From NCBI GenBank assembly GCA_963932465.1, contig OZ010788.1, forward strand, positions 673,280,484-673,344,483: a stretch of 64,000 bases of DNA, given 5' to 3'. Below, piece after piece: positions 52,901 through 60,150 of the stretch (positions are counted from its first letter, which is position 1; each line of letters begins with the position of its first letter). The notes beneath the pieces are model-generated. The model did no database searches, was not told the origin of the DNA, and was given only the letters and a program-made list of their open reading frames with translations. Source of the stretch: Maratus speciosus. Taxonomy: Eukaryota > Arthropoda > Arachnida > Araneae > Salticidae. A program made the position numbers and the translations under genes.

Positions 52901-55900
52901 TTTTTTCAATATCTATAAAATTTAAGAACTCAGATTTTTTTAAATACTTATATTATGTTATATTGCATACTTTAACACAGGGATTTAATGATTTATTGGG
53001 AATTATTTATTTTAGACAGTGAAATCTTATCAAAAATGCTAATTTAAAAATTACTTTCAATAAATAATTAATAATTAATTTTGAGTTTCTCTTAGAAAGA
53101 AAATGGTCTGTTAAAATACGTAAAGCATGTTATTCAAACTACTCTAAAAAATCTAGACCTCTGTCTTTCGCCATTTCTGAGAAAAAGGTACATAAAGTTG
53201 GTGAATTTAACATGGCGGAGATACGGCTTTCCCGGTCCCCTTAAGCCAATAAGGAGAATAGTACGTAAATTCTTTTGTGCAGCCGTGTATAGGAGGTATA
53301 GAATTTATATACAGCAAGTAACATGAAAGAAATTAGTTAAATTTAAAAGTTCATGCCAAAATTGAAAACGCACTTCCAACAATTTTCTCAGACACTACTG
53401 TAACCATTTTTTTTGTTGGCGCATTATGTCCTAAAAGGGACTTTGCGCCATAAAACCCCATTCAACCCATCAACCGATTCCTTTTGCGTCTCTCTGTCAA
53501 TGAACGACAAATGCTATGAATGCCTTATCCTATCGTAACCATCTTGTAGTAAAATTCAATGATTTATATCAGTTTCAATACATTTGAAATTGCATGTCAT
53601 TGAAATGCTCTGCAAATGATCCCCCCCCCCCCCCAACAAAAACCATAATATAATGGAATTCTTTTGATAGCCCTTGTCAATGAACTATGAATGCTACACT
53701 ATATAAAAAAATCTAATTTTTACAGAAAAAAATTGTATTTTTTACAGAAAAAAGCTGTTTTAAAGAAAGTTTTTTTTTTGTGTAAAAAGAGTGGATTTCG
53801 TAAATTTGACAAAAAAATACTGATTTAATGAAAAATTAGATATTTTCTGTAAATTAAACGGGTTTTTTCTGTCAATTTGCGAGATTTTTTTTTACAGCGT
53901 ACATACTTCATATAAAGTACCGAAGATGCATGATAAGCATCATTAACATATTAATTGCATGAAAATCCGAGTCTATTTACCTGAGTTACAGAGTGGACAG
54001 ACGGACAGACAAACCGAATTCATAAACACTTTTTTACTTTGTTGGAAAGTGTTAAAAAGAATGATACTTCATATCCATAATTGATGCTACTCGAATATGT
54101 TTTCCCGATCCCCTTAAATATACAAATGATGAGTCCGATATAAATGAAAGACCGGCGCTCCACAAATAGTATTTTTATCTTCACCTGTGCACAATGCAGA
54201 CCTTGAAAAATGATGTTAAACAGCCTATTTTTGAAATACTTCTCCTAGAATGGCGAGAACGCCACTGCGGCGATTAAAGTATTCCACCTGACGGAGAACT
54301 TACATCAAGTATCATACATACGAATTTTTAATTAACCACGTGTGGCATTCACACCGCAATCTTTTTTTTTTTCCTTACAGTTTTTATTTAACTGCACTTT
54401 TTAATGAAACAACGCGTTTTAACAAAATATGGGTGCACTGTGCGCAAAGGTGGTTGAAAAACCCTTCGTATAATACCTCATTCATCGTTGTGCCTTATGT
54501 ATGGCATGAAAAATGGGATTTTTATGTCAGAAAATATAGATAACGTTGCGCATATAAATTAATGCAACTCTAATTTGAACAGTTGCTGTACTTGACAAGA
54601 ATCTTGACACAATTTCAATTTAATATGATATAACAAATGTGACAATTCATGAACGGTTCCACCTAGCTATAATCTGGAAAATTCCTTGACGCTGACATAA
54701 ACAAAATCCCTCAAAAAATTTAATACACTTTTTTTTATGTTGTAAAAATTTACGTGTCGGTATACAAATTACAAAAGGTGATGAAAGTTTGCTTTAAAAA
54801 AATACTTTATGTAAGATTCCACTGTCGTTATTTCCGTATGTTACAAAAAATAGAATGTACAGTCTTGGGAGAAAAAAGTAAATACCCCTACTAACTCCTC
54901 AACAAATTATCGTAGAAGAAAGTGACTGCTACCGAACGATTGGAAATAAAATCTACTTTTAAATGATGTCTATAAAATTTTCTTAGGGGGTCATCAACCT
55001 ATTAAAACGAACCCAAACTTCATTTTTTTCAAAGGCCATGCCCAATTTTAACGAGATATTTCAAATCTTCGGTTCAAACTATACCTAGACACCGAATTTC
55101 AAGTTTTTTTGAATGAAAAGTTTTTGAATTATAAACATTAAAAATTGAGTTCTTCTAATGTTAAATTACATTTTCATATTTTTATTATCTCCTGAAATTA
55201 TACTCCTAAAGCGCAAACTTTTTGTGCAGCAATAATACTAAAATATCCAAATATAAATACGTTGAATTTGCAATTTTTATAATTTTATGATATGAATTAT
55301 GAATTACGAAATTAATATTCGAAAGAAATATGAATTGCAACCTACAATTATTTTGATGGATTTAGATTTATTAAGTTCTGCTTTATGGAAATCCAAAAAT
55401 TTCACATTTTTCTTCTAAGTAGCTTTCAAATTACTCTTAAAAAACGGCAAAATGATGGTTTAAGGGGCCGTCTATGATAGAAGTGACTAGATATTTTCAA
55501 ATTTCTTATGCTTTCCTGTAATCTAGCAGTCTTCAATGACTGCTTGAGTGGCGCTTAAGGTGCCTTGATCAAGAAGGGGGCTCTCTCGGTCAGCAATTGA
55601 ATACCGAACTTCAATTAGGATACAGCCCCTAAAATAGGCTCGTTTTAAAATAATTAATTTCTCGGAAACTTATATTATCCCGGAAACTTATAGTACGAAT
55701 TGCACAAAAATTGGTTTTTAGGCTAATTGAAGGGTGTAGAGTTAATTTATGCTGTCAGAATTGCGTACTGCTATTAAAAAAACAAAGTTATGGTTTGTTT
55801 TGATATGTAGATGGCCTACAATGCAAATTTTATATACATCATTTAAAAGTACACTTTATTACCAATCGTGTGGTACCAGTCACTTTCTTCTACGATAATT

Positions 55901-56282
55901 TTTTGCAGAGTTAGTAAAGGGTGTTTACTTTTTTTTCCACGACTGTACTTCATAAGCTCATTTTAATCTTCTATTAAGTGTAAATCCTCTACAAATATTT
56001 TTCCCCTTTTCAGAAAGTCTTTTGTTTCTTTTTTAAATGTCATTACACAAAAATTCTGACTAATGCTGCAGGATTAGAAATATGGAAAGTATTTATATTT
56101 TTTTTTTTCAAATAAAGAAAATGCTCAGCTTACATGTAGGGATATTGTGTTTCGCTCTGACAATCATGTCTATAGCCAAATCCAAATATGAATCGCACAT
56201 CTCTTTCTGCCCACAAGTCGATGTCGCATTGCAATGAACATTGGAAGCGGCCAATAGTATCAACAGGAGAAAAAAATTTAGC
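23307..56282 (-). CDS. Secreted fibrinogen-related lectin (techylectin-5/ficolin-like), multi-exon gene
   Basis: Five coding exons, plus a start codon split by an upstream intron, give a 299-residue product when joined with matching phases (2, 1, 0, 1, 1). Order: hydrophobic signal peptide (about 1-17), a short Cys-containing segment with Cys24, Cys30 and Cys51, then a fibrinogen C-terminal domain from about residue 67 to 285. Domain hallmarks seen are the Cys70/Cys102 pair, [11 protein letters not shown] at the end of exon 3, [10 protein letters not shown] in exon 4, the acidic DQDND calcium loop (219-223), the Cys229/Cys242 pair with WWYDRCH, and NWETWKGH and KVRPK near the end. Family knowledge: horseshoe-crab techylectins and ficolins bind acetylated sugars on microbes in haemolymph, and the calcium loop and aromatic pocket lie in the last exon. 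Role as an innate-immune lectin is inferred. Introns are about 8.0, 4.5, 11.9 and 7.7 kb and full of transposons, but every splice site fits GT-AG and no coding exon is broken. It could equally be named ficolin-, tenascin- or angiopoietin-like in databases; the family is near certain, the ligand is not. Confidence 0.93.
23676..23726 (+). repeat. TCTA/TA microsatellite
   Basis: About five TCTA units followed by (TA)n, in the last lectin intron just upstream of exon 6 on the minus strand. It abuts the mariner foldback. Confidence 0.85.
23725..24267. mobile_element. Foldback of a Tc1/mariner transposon 3' end
   Basis: Two ~265-bp arms mirror each other about 23990, with outer ends TACAGGGTGAGTACAAATGA and its complement. 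Each arm encodes the C-terminus of a Tc1/mariner-family transposase ([32 protein letters not shown] then stop): left arm on the minus strand about 23870-23995, right arm on the plus strand about 24010-24150. Part of the lectin's last intron, 125 bases from its acceptor. Confidence 0.8.
24553..24828 (-). mobile_element. hAT fragment ending GGTTGGGAACCACTG
   Basis: ACGTACCCC...AAGTACCCCC then CAGGGGTACACTACCGCAGG and TTGGGAACCACTGCTG. On the minus strand this starts CAGTGGTTCCCAACC, the same terminal motif as at 4822. Confidence 0.5.
24915..25620 (+). pseudogene. Tc1-like transposase, degenerate
   Basis: An open stretch 24930-25088 encodes [10 protein letters not shown], then a helix-turn-helix with [13 protein letters not shown], ending in TAG. 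After frame disruption, 25232-25597 encodes the catalytic region: [13 protein letters not shown] (second-Asp block of the DDE domain) and GRGIMVW. The third acidic residue region is not recognisable, and frameshifts and stops break the chain, so it is inactive. Sits inside the 3.7 kb hAT-type element. Confidence 0.8.
26963..27178 (+). mobile_element. TTAA-bounded miniature element, family E
   Basis: TTAACCCATTCGCTGCCA at the left, TGACAGCGAATGGGTTAA at the right. Contains a perfect hairpin CCACGAGTATACTCGTGG. Sister copy at 15371. Confidence 0.75.
27270..27955. repeat. Repeated TTCCGTTTNAGACAGG words
   Basis: Irregular repeats of about 60-80 bases with CTTCCGTTTGAGACAGGATC-like and TCTGTCATAGACAATTNC-like words. 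A related stretch lies at 24470-24545, at the other end of the same hAT-type element. Confidence 0.45.
28009..28058 (+). repeat. (TA)n microsatellite
   Basis: Continuous TA repeat with one TG interruption. It is the continuation of the (TA)n tract into which the mariner foldback had inserted. Confidence 0.9.
28205..28830 (+). repeat. ~150-bp tandem repeat, about 3.5 units
   Basis: GAAAATTTTAGAACAT recurs at about 28214, 28362 and 28489. Units share ATCTCAGCAGCTGTTTTAGG and AATAAATCTACTAAAAAAAT. The last unit is split by a GC-rich insertion. Confidence 0.75.
28520..28723. mobile_element. 204-bp GC-rich insertion with 10-bp target duplication
   Basis: Flanked by CATATCTCAG at 28510-28519 and 28724-28733, and removing it restores the tandem-repeat unit. 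The block 28561-28680 is about 70% G+C by my count, in a region otherwise near 30%. It begins TGGTGAGGGCTGTCG and ends GGTGGAACTCCAT. No inverted ends, no poly(A) tail and no recognised protein. It might be a 5' fragment of a non-LTR element, a processed RNA copy or foreign DNA. Confidence 0.75.
28960..28991 (+). repeat. Poly(T) run
   Basis: Thirty-two T in a row within lectin intron 5. Confidence 0.9.
29591..30370. mobile_element. CAGGGCTGCC inverted-repeat element, 0.78 kb
   Basis: Ends CAGGGCTGCCACAGGCGACT and AGTCGCC-like GGTCGCCTGGGGCAGCCCTG, with a second pair ACACCACTTTCTCAAA / AAATAGTGGTGCGAAT. The start CAGGG is hAT-like but I find no target duplication. It includes the dispersed repeat at 29870 and a TGTTTAATNCATGGCGTACG duplication (30070, 30200). 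Confidence 0.6.
30375..31240. other. Intron 5 sequence, nothing recognised
   Basis: AT-rich sequence adjoining exon 5 on its 3' (minus-strand) side. No element ends seen. Confidence 0.45.
31263..31427 (-). CDS. Lectin gene exon 5: central fibrinogen domain
   Basis: Acceptor TTTATAG before 31427; donor GCAG|GTATTG at 31262. The 165 nt contain two bases, 54 codons and one base. It encodes [21 protein letters not shown] and a [17 protein letters not shown] strand pair, with NKT at a possible N-glycosylation site. The donor GTATTG is weaker than the others in this gene. The 11.9 kb intron upstream contains the 6.6 kb hAT-type element. Confidence 0.93.
31440..32040 (-). mobile_element. Diverged Helentron-like repeat, subfamily C
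   Basis: ATAGATTATGAAACACTTTTTAACAC matches the end of the element at 7441 (ATAGATTATAAAACACTTTCC). ACGGACAGATGGACGCACCGAC near 32000 is a worn form of the CTGT microsatellite. Confidence 0.4.
32053..32479. mobile_element. TA-bounded element with GGGTGTCCCAAAA ends
   Basis: TACCGGGTGTCCCAAAACTG at the left and TTTTTGGGACACC at the right, with further pairing such as GTAGATGGCGCTG / CAGCGCCATCTA and AACTTGCATACGGTG / CACCGTTTGCAAG. Tc1/mariner-type MITE, about 425 bp. Confidence 0.7.
32870..33325 (+). repeat. ~220-bp tandem duplication
   Basis: Two units share CGCTTCGGGAAATTC, ATCATTACGGTACATTATAT and AAATGAGTCAGAAAATAAG. A relative occurs inverted near 8950. Confidence 0.65.
33330..33830 (+). 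repeat. ~170-bp tandem repeat, about 3 diverged units
   Basis: Shared words are GGTCCTATC.AAAACTT, AGTTGTAGA.AAT.TTAAG and GAAGTTATG.ATTTTTT, each followed by C-rich CCCTTTT/CCCTATTT. Confidence 0.55.
34109..34171 (+). repeat. 23-bp tandem repeat, 2.7 copies
   Basis: CATACGAAATCTACCTAAT plus ATTT, repeated without change. Confidence 0.9.
34480..35425. other. AT-rich interior of the 6.6 kb element
   Basis: No tandem structure or gene recognised. A decayed transposase cannot be excluded. Confidence 0.4.
35430..36720 (+). repeat. ~290-bp tandem repeat, about 4 diverged units
   Basis: AAAGAGCTTTATCG-like words at 35576, 35862, 36340 and 36609. Units share ACCAGACAAATATAC, AACGGAATTGGTT and TTATTCTCAGGTGCATTAGC. 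The third unit is partly deleted. Confidence 0.65.
37310..37440 (+). repeat. CTCGAGAG-rich direct repeat
   Basis: TACCTCGAGAGATACCTCTCC and ATGAAAACCTCTCGCTT occur twice (unit ~48 bp), with a third partial unit before. The wider stretch 37260-37600 is rich in TCTCGA words like the hAT subterminal region. Confidence 0.6.
37640..38665 (+). repeat. Satellite, long form (~290-bp units)
   Basis: The core CATGTGATAYATC...CTCTTTCATATTATG...CC recurs at about 37732, 38028, 38320 and 38586, separated by G/C-homopolymer-rich linkers (GTGGACCCAC, GGGGGG). Confidence 0.7.
38671..39834 (+). mobile_element. Helentron-like element, subfamily B
   Basis: Starts with a hairpin GGGTTTCGTT...ACGAAACCC (38671-38695), then a GTCT/GTCC microsatellite (38716-38752), then five ~146-bp units marked by TGAAATTTTGCATACTTATAG at 38790, 38938, 39082, 39227 and 39374, and a tail with ACGAAACCCTTTGTGCGATC. 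It interrupts the satellite precisely: ...GGGGCATTTTT before, CTAAATTT after. Plan matches non-autonomous Helentrons (pearl/DINE-1/HINE). Confidence 0.65.
39835..40600 (+). repeat. Satellite, short form (~106-123-bp units)
   Basis: Same core as the long form, but CATGTKACATAT recurs at 39857, 39963, 40080 and 40203 and further copies follow to about 40500, with C-rich linkers (CACCTCC...CCCCCACTTTGCC). Confidence 0.7.
41786..42206. mobile_element. TTAA-bounded foldback element (TTAAGAGGCTACTTCAG ends)
   Basis: TTAAGAGGCTACTTCAGTCA at the left, GGCTGAAGTAACCTCTTAA at the right. Arms of ~200 bp pair nearly throughout, meeting around 41985 at GAAACCGGTTCC. Confidence 0.8.
42295..42910 (+). mobile_element. 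Diverged Helentron-like copy, subfamily A
   Basis: Contains worn ~145-bp unit words (GGAACTTCAAATTTTGTTGG, CCAACAGCTAACGTTGCTATG). It ends AGAAAGTTTGTGATGGTCACAG...CATGCTAG, matching the tail of the element at 49746. Confidence 0.5.
43078..43101 (+). repeat. Poly(A) run
   Basis: About 22 A in a row, 230 bases downstream (minus strand) of lectin exon 4. Confidence 0.85.
43334..43439 (-). CDS. Lectin gene exon 4: VIQRR block
   Basis: A 106-nt exon, too short and too interrupted to show up as a long open frame. Acceptor TTTACAAG before 43439; donor TTGG|GTAAGA at 43333. It encodes [19 protein letters not shown], then the [15 protein letters not shown] block that is conserved in almost all fibrinogen-related domains. 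It starts in phase 0 and ends in phase 1, agreeing with both neighbours. Confidence 0.93.
43445..45015. other. Intron 3 sequence; one possible dispersed repeat
   Basis: Mostly unremarkable. The part 44370-44600 (TTTTTCGTGTCTACCGCC, CATCTAGCCGTTAGGATAT, AACACATAACCCTTCTTGGC) looks like a dispersed arthropod repeat with directional end, but I cannot name it. Confidence 0.4.
45018..45246. mobile_element. Inverted-repeat miniature element
   Basis: Arms of ~100 bases: AATGAGATTATCTATTTAGA and its complement near 45208-45225, continuing AGGTGCCTAAAATCTGTTTT. AAGTCTATTTTGAAAAA/TTTTTCAAAATGGACTT at the outside. Non-coding, intron 3. Confidence 0.7.
45488..45687. mobile_element. TTAA-type miniature element (ACACTAGAACGTCC ends)
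   Basis: TTAACACTAGAACGTCCGG at the left, CTGGACGTTCTAGTGCTAA at the right, 200 bp. Confidence 0.75.
46067..47033. mobile_element. TTAA-bounded element of 0.97 kb (ACCCTTTGAGCTC ends)
   Basis: TTAACCCTTTGAGCTCCGGG at the left and CCGGCAGAGCTCAAAGGGTT then TTTAA at the right. GTGCTGCCATCTGG-like words occur twice inside (about 46607, 46890). No transposase. Confidence 0.7.
47040..47815. other. Intron 3 sequence adjoining exon 3, nothing recognised
   Basis: No bounded elements found. Short arm pairs such as GGCGAATTTAATTG/CAATTTGACGC near 47200-47260 look accidental. Confidence 0.4.
47954..48138 (-). CDS. Lectin gene exon 3: start of the fibrinogen domain
   Basis: Acceptor with a long pyrimidine tract ending CCCTTAG, donor ACA|GTAAGT at 47953. 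The 185 nt hold two bases plus 61 codons. Recognisable features are [22 protein letters not shown] and [11 protein letters not shown]; Cys70 and Cys102 should form the first disulphide of the fibrinogen fold. It ends in phase 0. Reading through the donor would add an intron-encoded tail and stop, so no alternative is assumed. Confidence 0.93.
48470..48785 (-). mobile_element. Helentron-like terminal fragment, subfamily C
   Basis: ACGAGTATATTTACAGGAGT, then GCAGACAGACGGACAGACA, then ACCCTTTTCAACTTTGTTGC/AAAGTGTTAAAAA, as at 8740-8820 and 53960-54060. Confidence 0.55.
48790..49740. other. Intron 2 sequence, nothing recognised
   Basis: AT-rich; a local AAATTTTAAATCGA duplication near 48990. Confidence 0.4.
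49746..50972 (+). mobile_element. Helentron-like element, subfamily A, complete copy
   Basis: Terminal hairpin CTTTCTTCTATCTTTACAAG/AAGAAAG (49747-49773), then (GTCT)n at about 49885-49915. Next come six ~145-bp units marked by TGGCGCTGCTATG at 50042, 50188, 50342, 50487, 50632 and 50777, and a tail AGAAGAAAGTTTTGTGATGG...CATACTAG. Each unit also carries AAGAACTAATGCACGGATTT and CATCAAACTTCAGATTC. Located in lectin intron 2. No Rep/helicase. Confidence 0.7.
51017..51234 (-). mobile_element. TTAA-bounded miniature element, family C, inverted copy
   Basis: On the minus strand starts TTAACCTTTTCGAGGGCGGT and GTCC...AAAAAGGACACC, and ends CCGCGACGGAAACGGTTAA, matching the copies at 4120 and 21802. 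Confidence 0.7.
51707..52397 (+). mobile_element. Helentron-like element, subfamily A, truncated copy
   Basis: Same hairpin (CTTCTATCTTTACAAGAAGA) and a 77-bp duplication of GGGGTCAGAGATTCCGAAAA...GGGCGCTCT, then three ~145-bp units with ACAGGTGGC at 52079, 52224 and 52369. It breaks off within the third unit without the tail. Confidence 0.65.
52430..54066 (-). mobile_element. Helentron-like repeat, subfamily C, interrupted
   Basis: Diverged units with AGCCCTG/AGCCGTGTATAG words at 52643, 53280 and 53670, then GTGGACAGACGGACAGACA and the AACACTTTTTTACTTTGTTG/GAAAGTGTTAAAAA hairpin at 54026-54058. The TTAA element at 52671 is inserted in it. Confidence 0.45.
52671..53244. mobile_element. TTAA-bounded element (TTAAGGGGACCGGGAAAGC ends)
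   Basis: Perfect pair TTAAGGGGACCGGGAAAGC / GGCTTTCCCGGTCCCCTTAA, 574 bp. The mirrored words TTTCTTAGAAAG-type (52815, 53090) mark further pairing. An isolated right-end remnant, TTTTCCCGATCCCCTTAA, is at 54099-54117. Confidence 0.75.
54070..54857. other. Intron 2 sequence, nothing recognised
   Basis: Apart from the short end-fragment at 54099-54117, no element ends or coding signals. Confidence 0.4.
54858..55947. mobile_element. Tc1-type element of 1.1 kb, no transposase frame
   Basis: TA-bounded ends TACAGTCTTGGGAGAAAAAA and TTTTCCACGACTGTA. Inverted repeats extend about 120 bases (AGAAGAAAGTGACTG / CAGTCACTTTCTTCT). The interior is AT-rich with no recognisable DDE motif. Confidence 0.7.
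56134..56282 (-). CDS. Lectin gene exon 2: signal peptide and N-terminal Cys segment
   Basis: The minus strand shows an acceptor CTTTTTACAG followed by G at 56282 and a donor T|GTAAGC at 56134/56133. The exon is 149 nt: one base, 49 codons, one base. It encodes a leucine-rich stretch ([13 protein letters not shown]) typical of a signal peptide, with cleavage probably near His17/Cys18, then a possible N-glycosylation sequon NAT (19-21), CGQKEMC, and an amphipathic [13 protein letters not shown] helix. This layout matches the short oligomerising N-terminal region of techylectin-5 relatives. The end phase fits exon 3 exactly and rebuilds a Cys codon (T+GC). Confidence 0.85.
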
Positions 56283-56389
56283 CTGTAAAAAGAAATATAA
56301 CTTTAAAATTTTAAGTATCACGCTTTTAATACATTATATAAAACTAGCAGACACTGCCAGGCGTTGTCCGTGTGCGTAAAAAATATCCT

Positions 56390-57000
56390 GAAAGTTTCTA
56401 CTGCTGTAAGGTCAGTTACATGACGAAATCACTTATTTCTAACTTGCCAGTTTATGATATTGGAAAAAATAATGGACGTTGTGAAATTACCTTTTGGAGA
56501 TGAAATTTTTCCTGTAAAAAGATGTCGGAAATTAAATTTATGATACACGTTCAAAGCAAGGCTACACAAACGGATTCATTCTGTTTTCCCCTTATTGGAA
56601 CTTTATTCGGTCACAGGAAAAAAATAAATGCTTCAATAATGAATTTGAAAAAAAAAATTATATATTTTTATTTTTCTACATCGATTCTGGAATGTTATAT
56701 AAAATGCTGAATGGCTAAATTATTAACTTTAAATCTGTTCTTAATAAACAAAGTTCTCATTTTAGGTAGCTTAAAAAAATTCGTACTTAAATCGAGGGAA
56801 AATAACGGTATAAATTTCGAGTAAACTTTGTTGGAAAGACGACAAATGTATTATATTGGACTATGAATTTAGACTGCATTAATAAGTAGCTCAATATCGC
56901 CGGCGAACTTGAGAAATCGAGAAAATATGCAAATTTTGCCTTTCGTTATAAAGTAAAGAAAAATCTAATAAAAAAATCAAACATCTGAGCATCAGGCAAG
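56390..57000. other. Intron 1 sequence, nothing recognised
   Basis: AT-rich sequence upstream (minus strand) of exon 2. Not repeat-like to the eye. Confidence 0.4.
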
Positions 57001-57245
57001 GCATCCATGTTCATCTGAACCTGTTTTCGTCTATGCGGAACAAAATTTGCAGACCTCTGCGTGCAATAGATTCCCCTAGCCGTCGCGCACAAACACACGC
57101 AAATATCTTTTGTATTAATACACTAGAATACCCACTCAACCCGAGTCTTCTGGAAAAATAATGCCTGGGTTCCGGGCACACACTGGTGACAGAACATGGA
57201 CTGAAATAGACTCCGTCCTGAGCTATCGTTACAACAAACAATTAA
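57001..57245. other. GC-richer island of unknown nature in intron 1
   Basis: Contains GCCGTCGCGCACAAACACAC and CCTGGGTTCCGGGCACACAC. A 76-codon minus-strand frame is open but matches nothing I know. Could be an unrecognised exon, an LTR fragment or a regulatory patch. Confidence 0.3.
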
Positions 57246-57274
57246 AAATGTCTTTGCAAAAAAGAAGAAAATAG

Positions 57275-57795
57275 TAGGGGAAAGTGTTGTACTTTGAACA
57301 TAGTGTAACTGTGACGTACAAAGTTTTTAGCACTATCTATTGGACATGTGTAAAACTAATCAATGCAGTTTGGAGATGTACTACTAGATGCCACTTGGCA
57401 GTTGGTTTTTTTAACATAGTCAGTTCATGTCACAGACAGTTGTTAGTCGTATCTATGAAAAATTTGTTATTAAATATTCTTTTAAAATTTATTTCAAATA
57501 CATCTTGAAAATGTTTCTTCCATTTTATTTTTATTATTCATAGAAAAAGATGCATGGTCCGTATTGCACCATGCCTAGGACCAAGCTACATCAGGGGTGC
57601 TGTGCCTTGGTTCTAAACTTACTATTTTTTTAATTAAAAGAAAAACTATGTTAGGCCTTAAATTAGAGTTCAAGAAAATTATGAGGGAAGCAGAACATGA
57701 TAAATAATTAGCAAATATTTCAATATTTTAATTAAATTAAAAAATAAATTATCAAAATAGGACTGTAGTACAAAACCTTCCCCAACACTTATTAC
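57275..57795. mobile_element. Probable inverted-repeat element
   Basis: GGGGAAAGTGTTGTACTTTG at the left versus CTGTAGTACAAAACCTTCCCC at the right. Interior non-coding. Confidence 0.45.
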
Positions 57796-57918
57796 ATCAA
57801 TATTTACAAAAATTTTAACAAAATATAAAATAATAATAATAATGGCACTATGACACTTAGAAAAAGAAAATTCTTTTCTCAGATTACTTTACCTATATTC
57901 TGCTAAAACTAACTAATA

Positions 57919-58694
57919 CTCCCTCTGTTTCAAATTAGTCTCAAATGATTACTTTTGTACTGGTTATTGATACTGATGATTTTATGATTTTGTTTGAACA
58001 TTTTTTTTGAGATTTCAGGGAGCTATGTTATCAACCAACAACATTTACTTACCATCCGCCCCTCTTTAAAACATCACCAAATTAGTTTAAAAAATACCAG
58101 AGTTCACACGCTCTTAAGCCTCGCACCATTTTGTAAGGATTCTTCCATCAGTACATGATAAACTCCGCAGTGATTGTCTTCGTTTTATCGAGACATCTTT
58201 GATTTTGCTCAATTGCTGAGTAAAATCTCATTTTTTTCGTCGCACTTACCAATTTTTTGTAAACTTAAATTGTTAATTTCATCATCATTTATTTTTTATG
58301 ACTTTGCTTCCACAAACGGGATATTGTACTACGATGAACATTAAATTTAATTGCTGCAGCATTTATAGCACCACGGCTAAGTTTATCATTTTTCAAATAT
58401 TGCAGTAAAAAATTGCAATACAGCGTTGCGCTCTTTATTATTAATTTCCCTTTTTAGGGTATTGTCTAAATTATTAATCATAATTACAATTATCGTCCAA
58501 TTACTTCAAATTCAAGTTAACTTTTCCTCTAACTCCTAGTAACACCGTTATATTCATTGTAGTATAATTTTATTGATGTCGATCTACTAAACTGTATCGG
58601 AAGTTATTTATGACTCCACCCACTTGAAATGTAGCAACTAATTTGTAACAAAATTTTCGACCTAAATGTAGCAACTAATTTGGGACGGAGGGAG
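57919..58694 (-). mobile_element. Mariner-like element with Stowaway-type ends, containing a dead transposase N-terminus
   Basis: TA-bounded ends CTCCCTCTGTTTCAAATTAG and CTAATTTGGGACGGAGGGAG, close to the plant Stowaway consensus CTCCCTCCGT. On the minus strand, 58450-58270 encodes NKERNAVLQF then, in a shifted frame, KLSRGAINAAAIKFNVHRST followed by ISRLWKQSHK, a helix-turn-helix like the N-terminus of plant-type mariner transposases. A later RRQSLRSLS fits the same family. Frameshift and internal deletion make it inactive. Confidence 0.7.
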
Positions 58695-58826
58695 TATGAA
58701 ATTTAAAATGCTATACTTTCAATTAATCAATATATATGCAAATATTGTGCGTACATTTTTACAAATTGAAATTTTTACAAAATGTTGGCCAAATTTTTAT
58801 ATTGTACATGTACTTTGTCATATTCT

Positions 58827-59124
58827 TTAACTCCTTAACGGTCGCATTAAATTACGGTTTACGAATTCAAATTGCTTATTGGCACGACTTTTTTGAAAAG
58901 AAGTGTTCACCTTATTTAATGGCAGGTAAAATAACACCATAATAAAGCCAATTACACTATTTTATAAAACGCCAATTACACTATTTTATAAAACGCCAAT
59001 TACACTATTTTATAAAACGCCAATTACACTATTTTATAAAACTAGTGGGAATCAAACAAAAAATAACAAAATGAATAAAAGACACAGCCCGTGAATATCA
59101 CGGGAGCGAGAATTAAGGGGTTAA
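58827..59124. mobile_element. TTAA-bounded miniature element with internal minisatellite
   Basis: TTAACTCCTTAACGGTCGCA at the left and CGAGAATTAAGGGGTTAA at the right, with a CGTGAATATCACGG hairpin near 59090. Contains four exact 24-bp repeats. Confidence 0.65.
58947..59042 (+). repeat. 24-bp tandem repeat, 4 exact copies
   Basis: GCCAATTACACTATTTTATA plus AAAC repeated four times without a mismatch. Confidence 0.95.
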
Positions 59125-59129
59125 ACTAA

Positions 59130-60145
59130 ATTTCTACTTTTTTAGTGCTATGCATATACTTTAAAAGAAATTCAAATATTTTCAATTTCCTTAATCAAAT
59201 TGTAATATTCTATGTTCATTCTACCAAATAAAAATACTGGCATATTTTTATTTTGAGCTACCACTTAACCAAAGCTGGCATTTTAACCATGAGAAAGAGA
59301 AGAACAGAGAAAATTGAGGAACTGCATTATCTATAGGTACTCATTTAAAATCGGTTGGATTAAGACGTTTGACCTCTCTTTTCTAGAACTGTAGACGTTG
59401 TCACTGGGCTAATTCTGCTGGATTACCTCACAGCAATATTCACTCAATAACACCCTGTCACAATTCGTTGCTGATTTTCCCTGTAGACCCTGTTCCAAAA
59501 TAGTTTCAAATAAATAAATTGAATCCCCAATCAATCGGTTGATTTGTACGAACATCTATACAGTTCTTGTGCTTTATAGTATACTCGCTCAATCAGAATT
59601 CAATGAAAAATACCGTTTGGTGGCTATCATGTTCACTCACTAACACACAAACATACAAATCACGATTACAATATATCCTTACACTATGTATTCCGAAATT
59701 AATTAAAAACACTTTTAATTGCTACAAGTAAATGATTTGTATTCTTTTTATTATTATTATTTCTCTCCGAAACGTATGAGTAAATTATAATTTCGTGAAT
59801 AAAAATAAGTGATTTAGTCTCATTGTAATTATTCACATACATAAAAAGTTACTTAAAAATTGCATTCATAATAAAGTTTTTTTATGTACAAAATCCAAAC
59901 CCTACCGATGACATTTTAGGCTCCAGGAGGGTCACTGAATCTCCTGATCTGCTACCGTGCATTCGTCTCTGAATGTAACTGAGTGCAGGTAGAGAATAAT
60001 TAAAACTAGTAAACAGAGTCACAAAAAGTATATGATATACTTCGTAAAATTTGAATACAAGAACATATTGATTGGATTTATGCATCTAAAGAATAATAAA
60101 GAATACAATGAAACATTATACAATTGTTAAAGTAATAATTTTCAA
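59130..60145. other. AT-rich sequence, nothing recognised
   Basis: Would be intron 1 if the exon 1 donor at 60150 is right. No bounded repeats found. Confidence 0.4.
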
Positions 60146-60150
60146 CTTAC

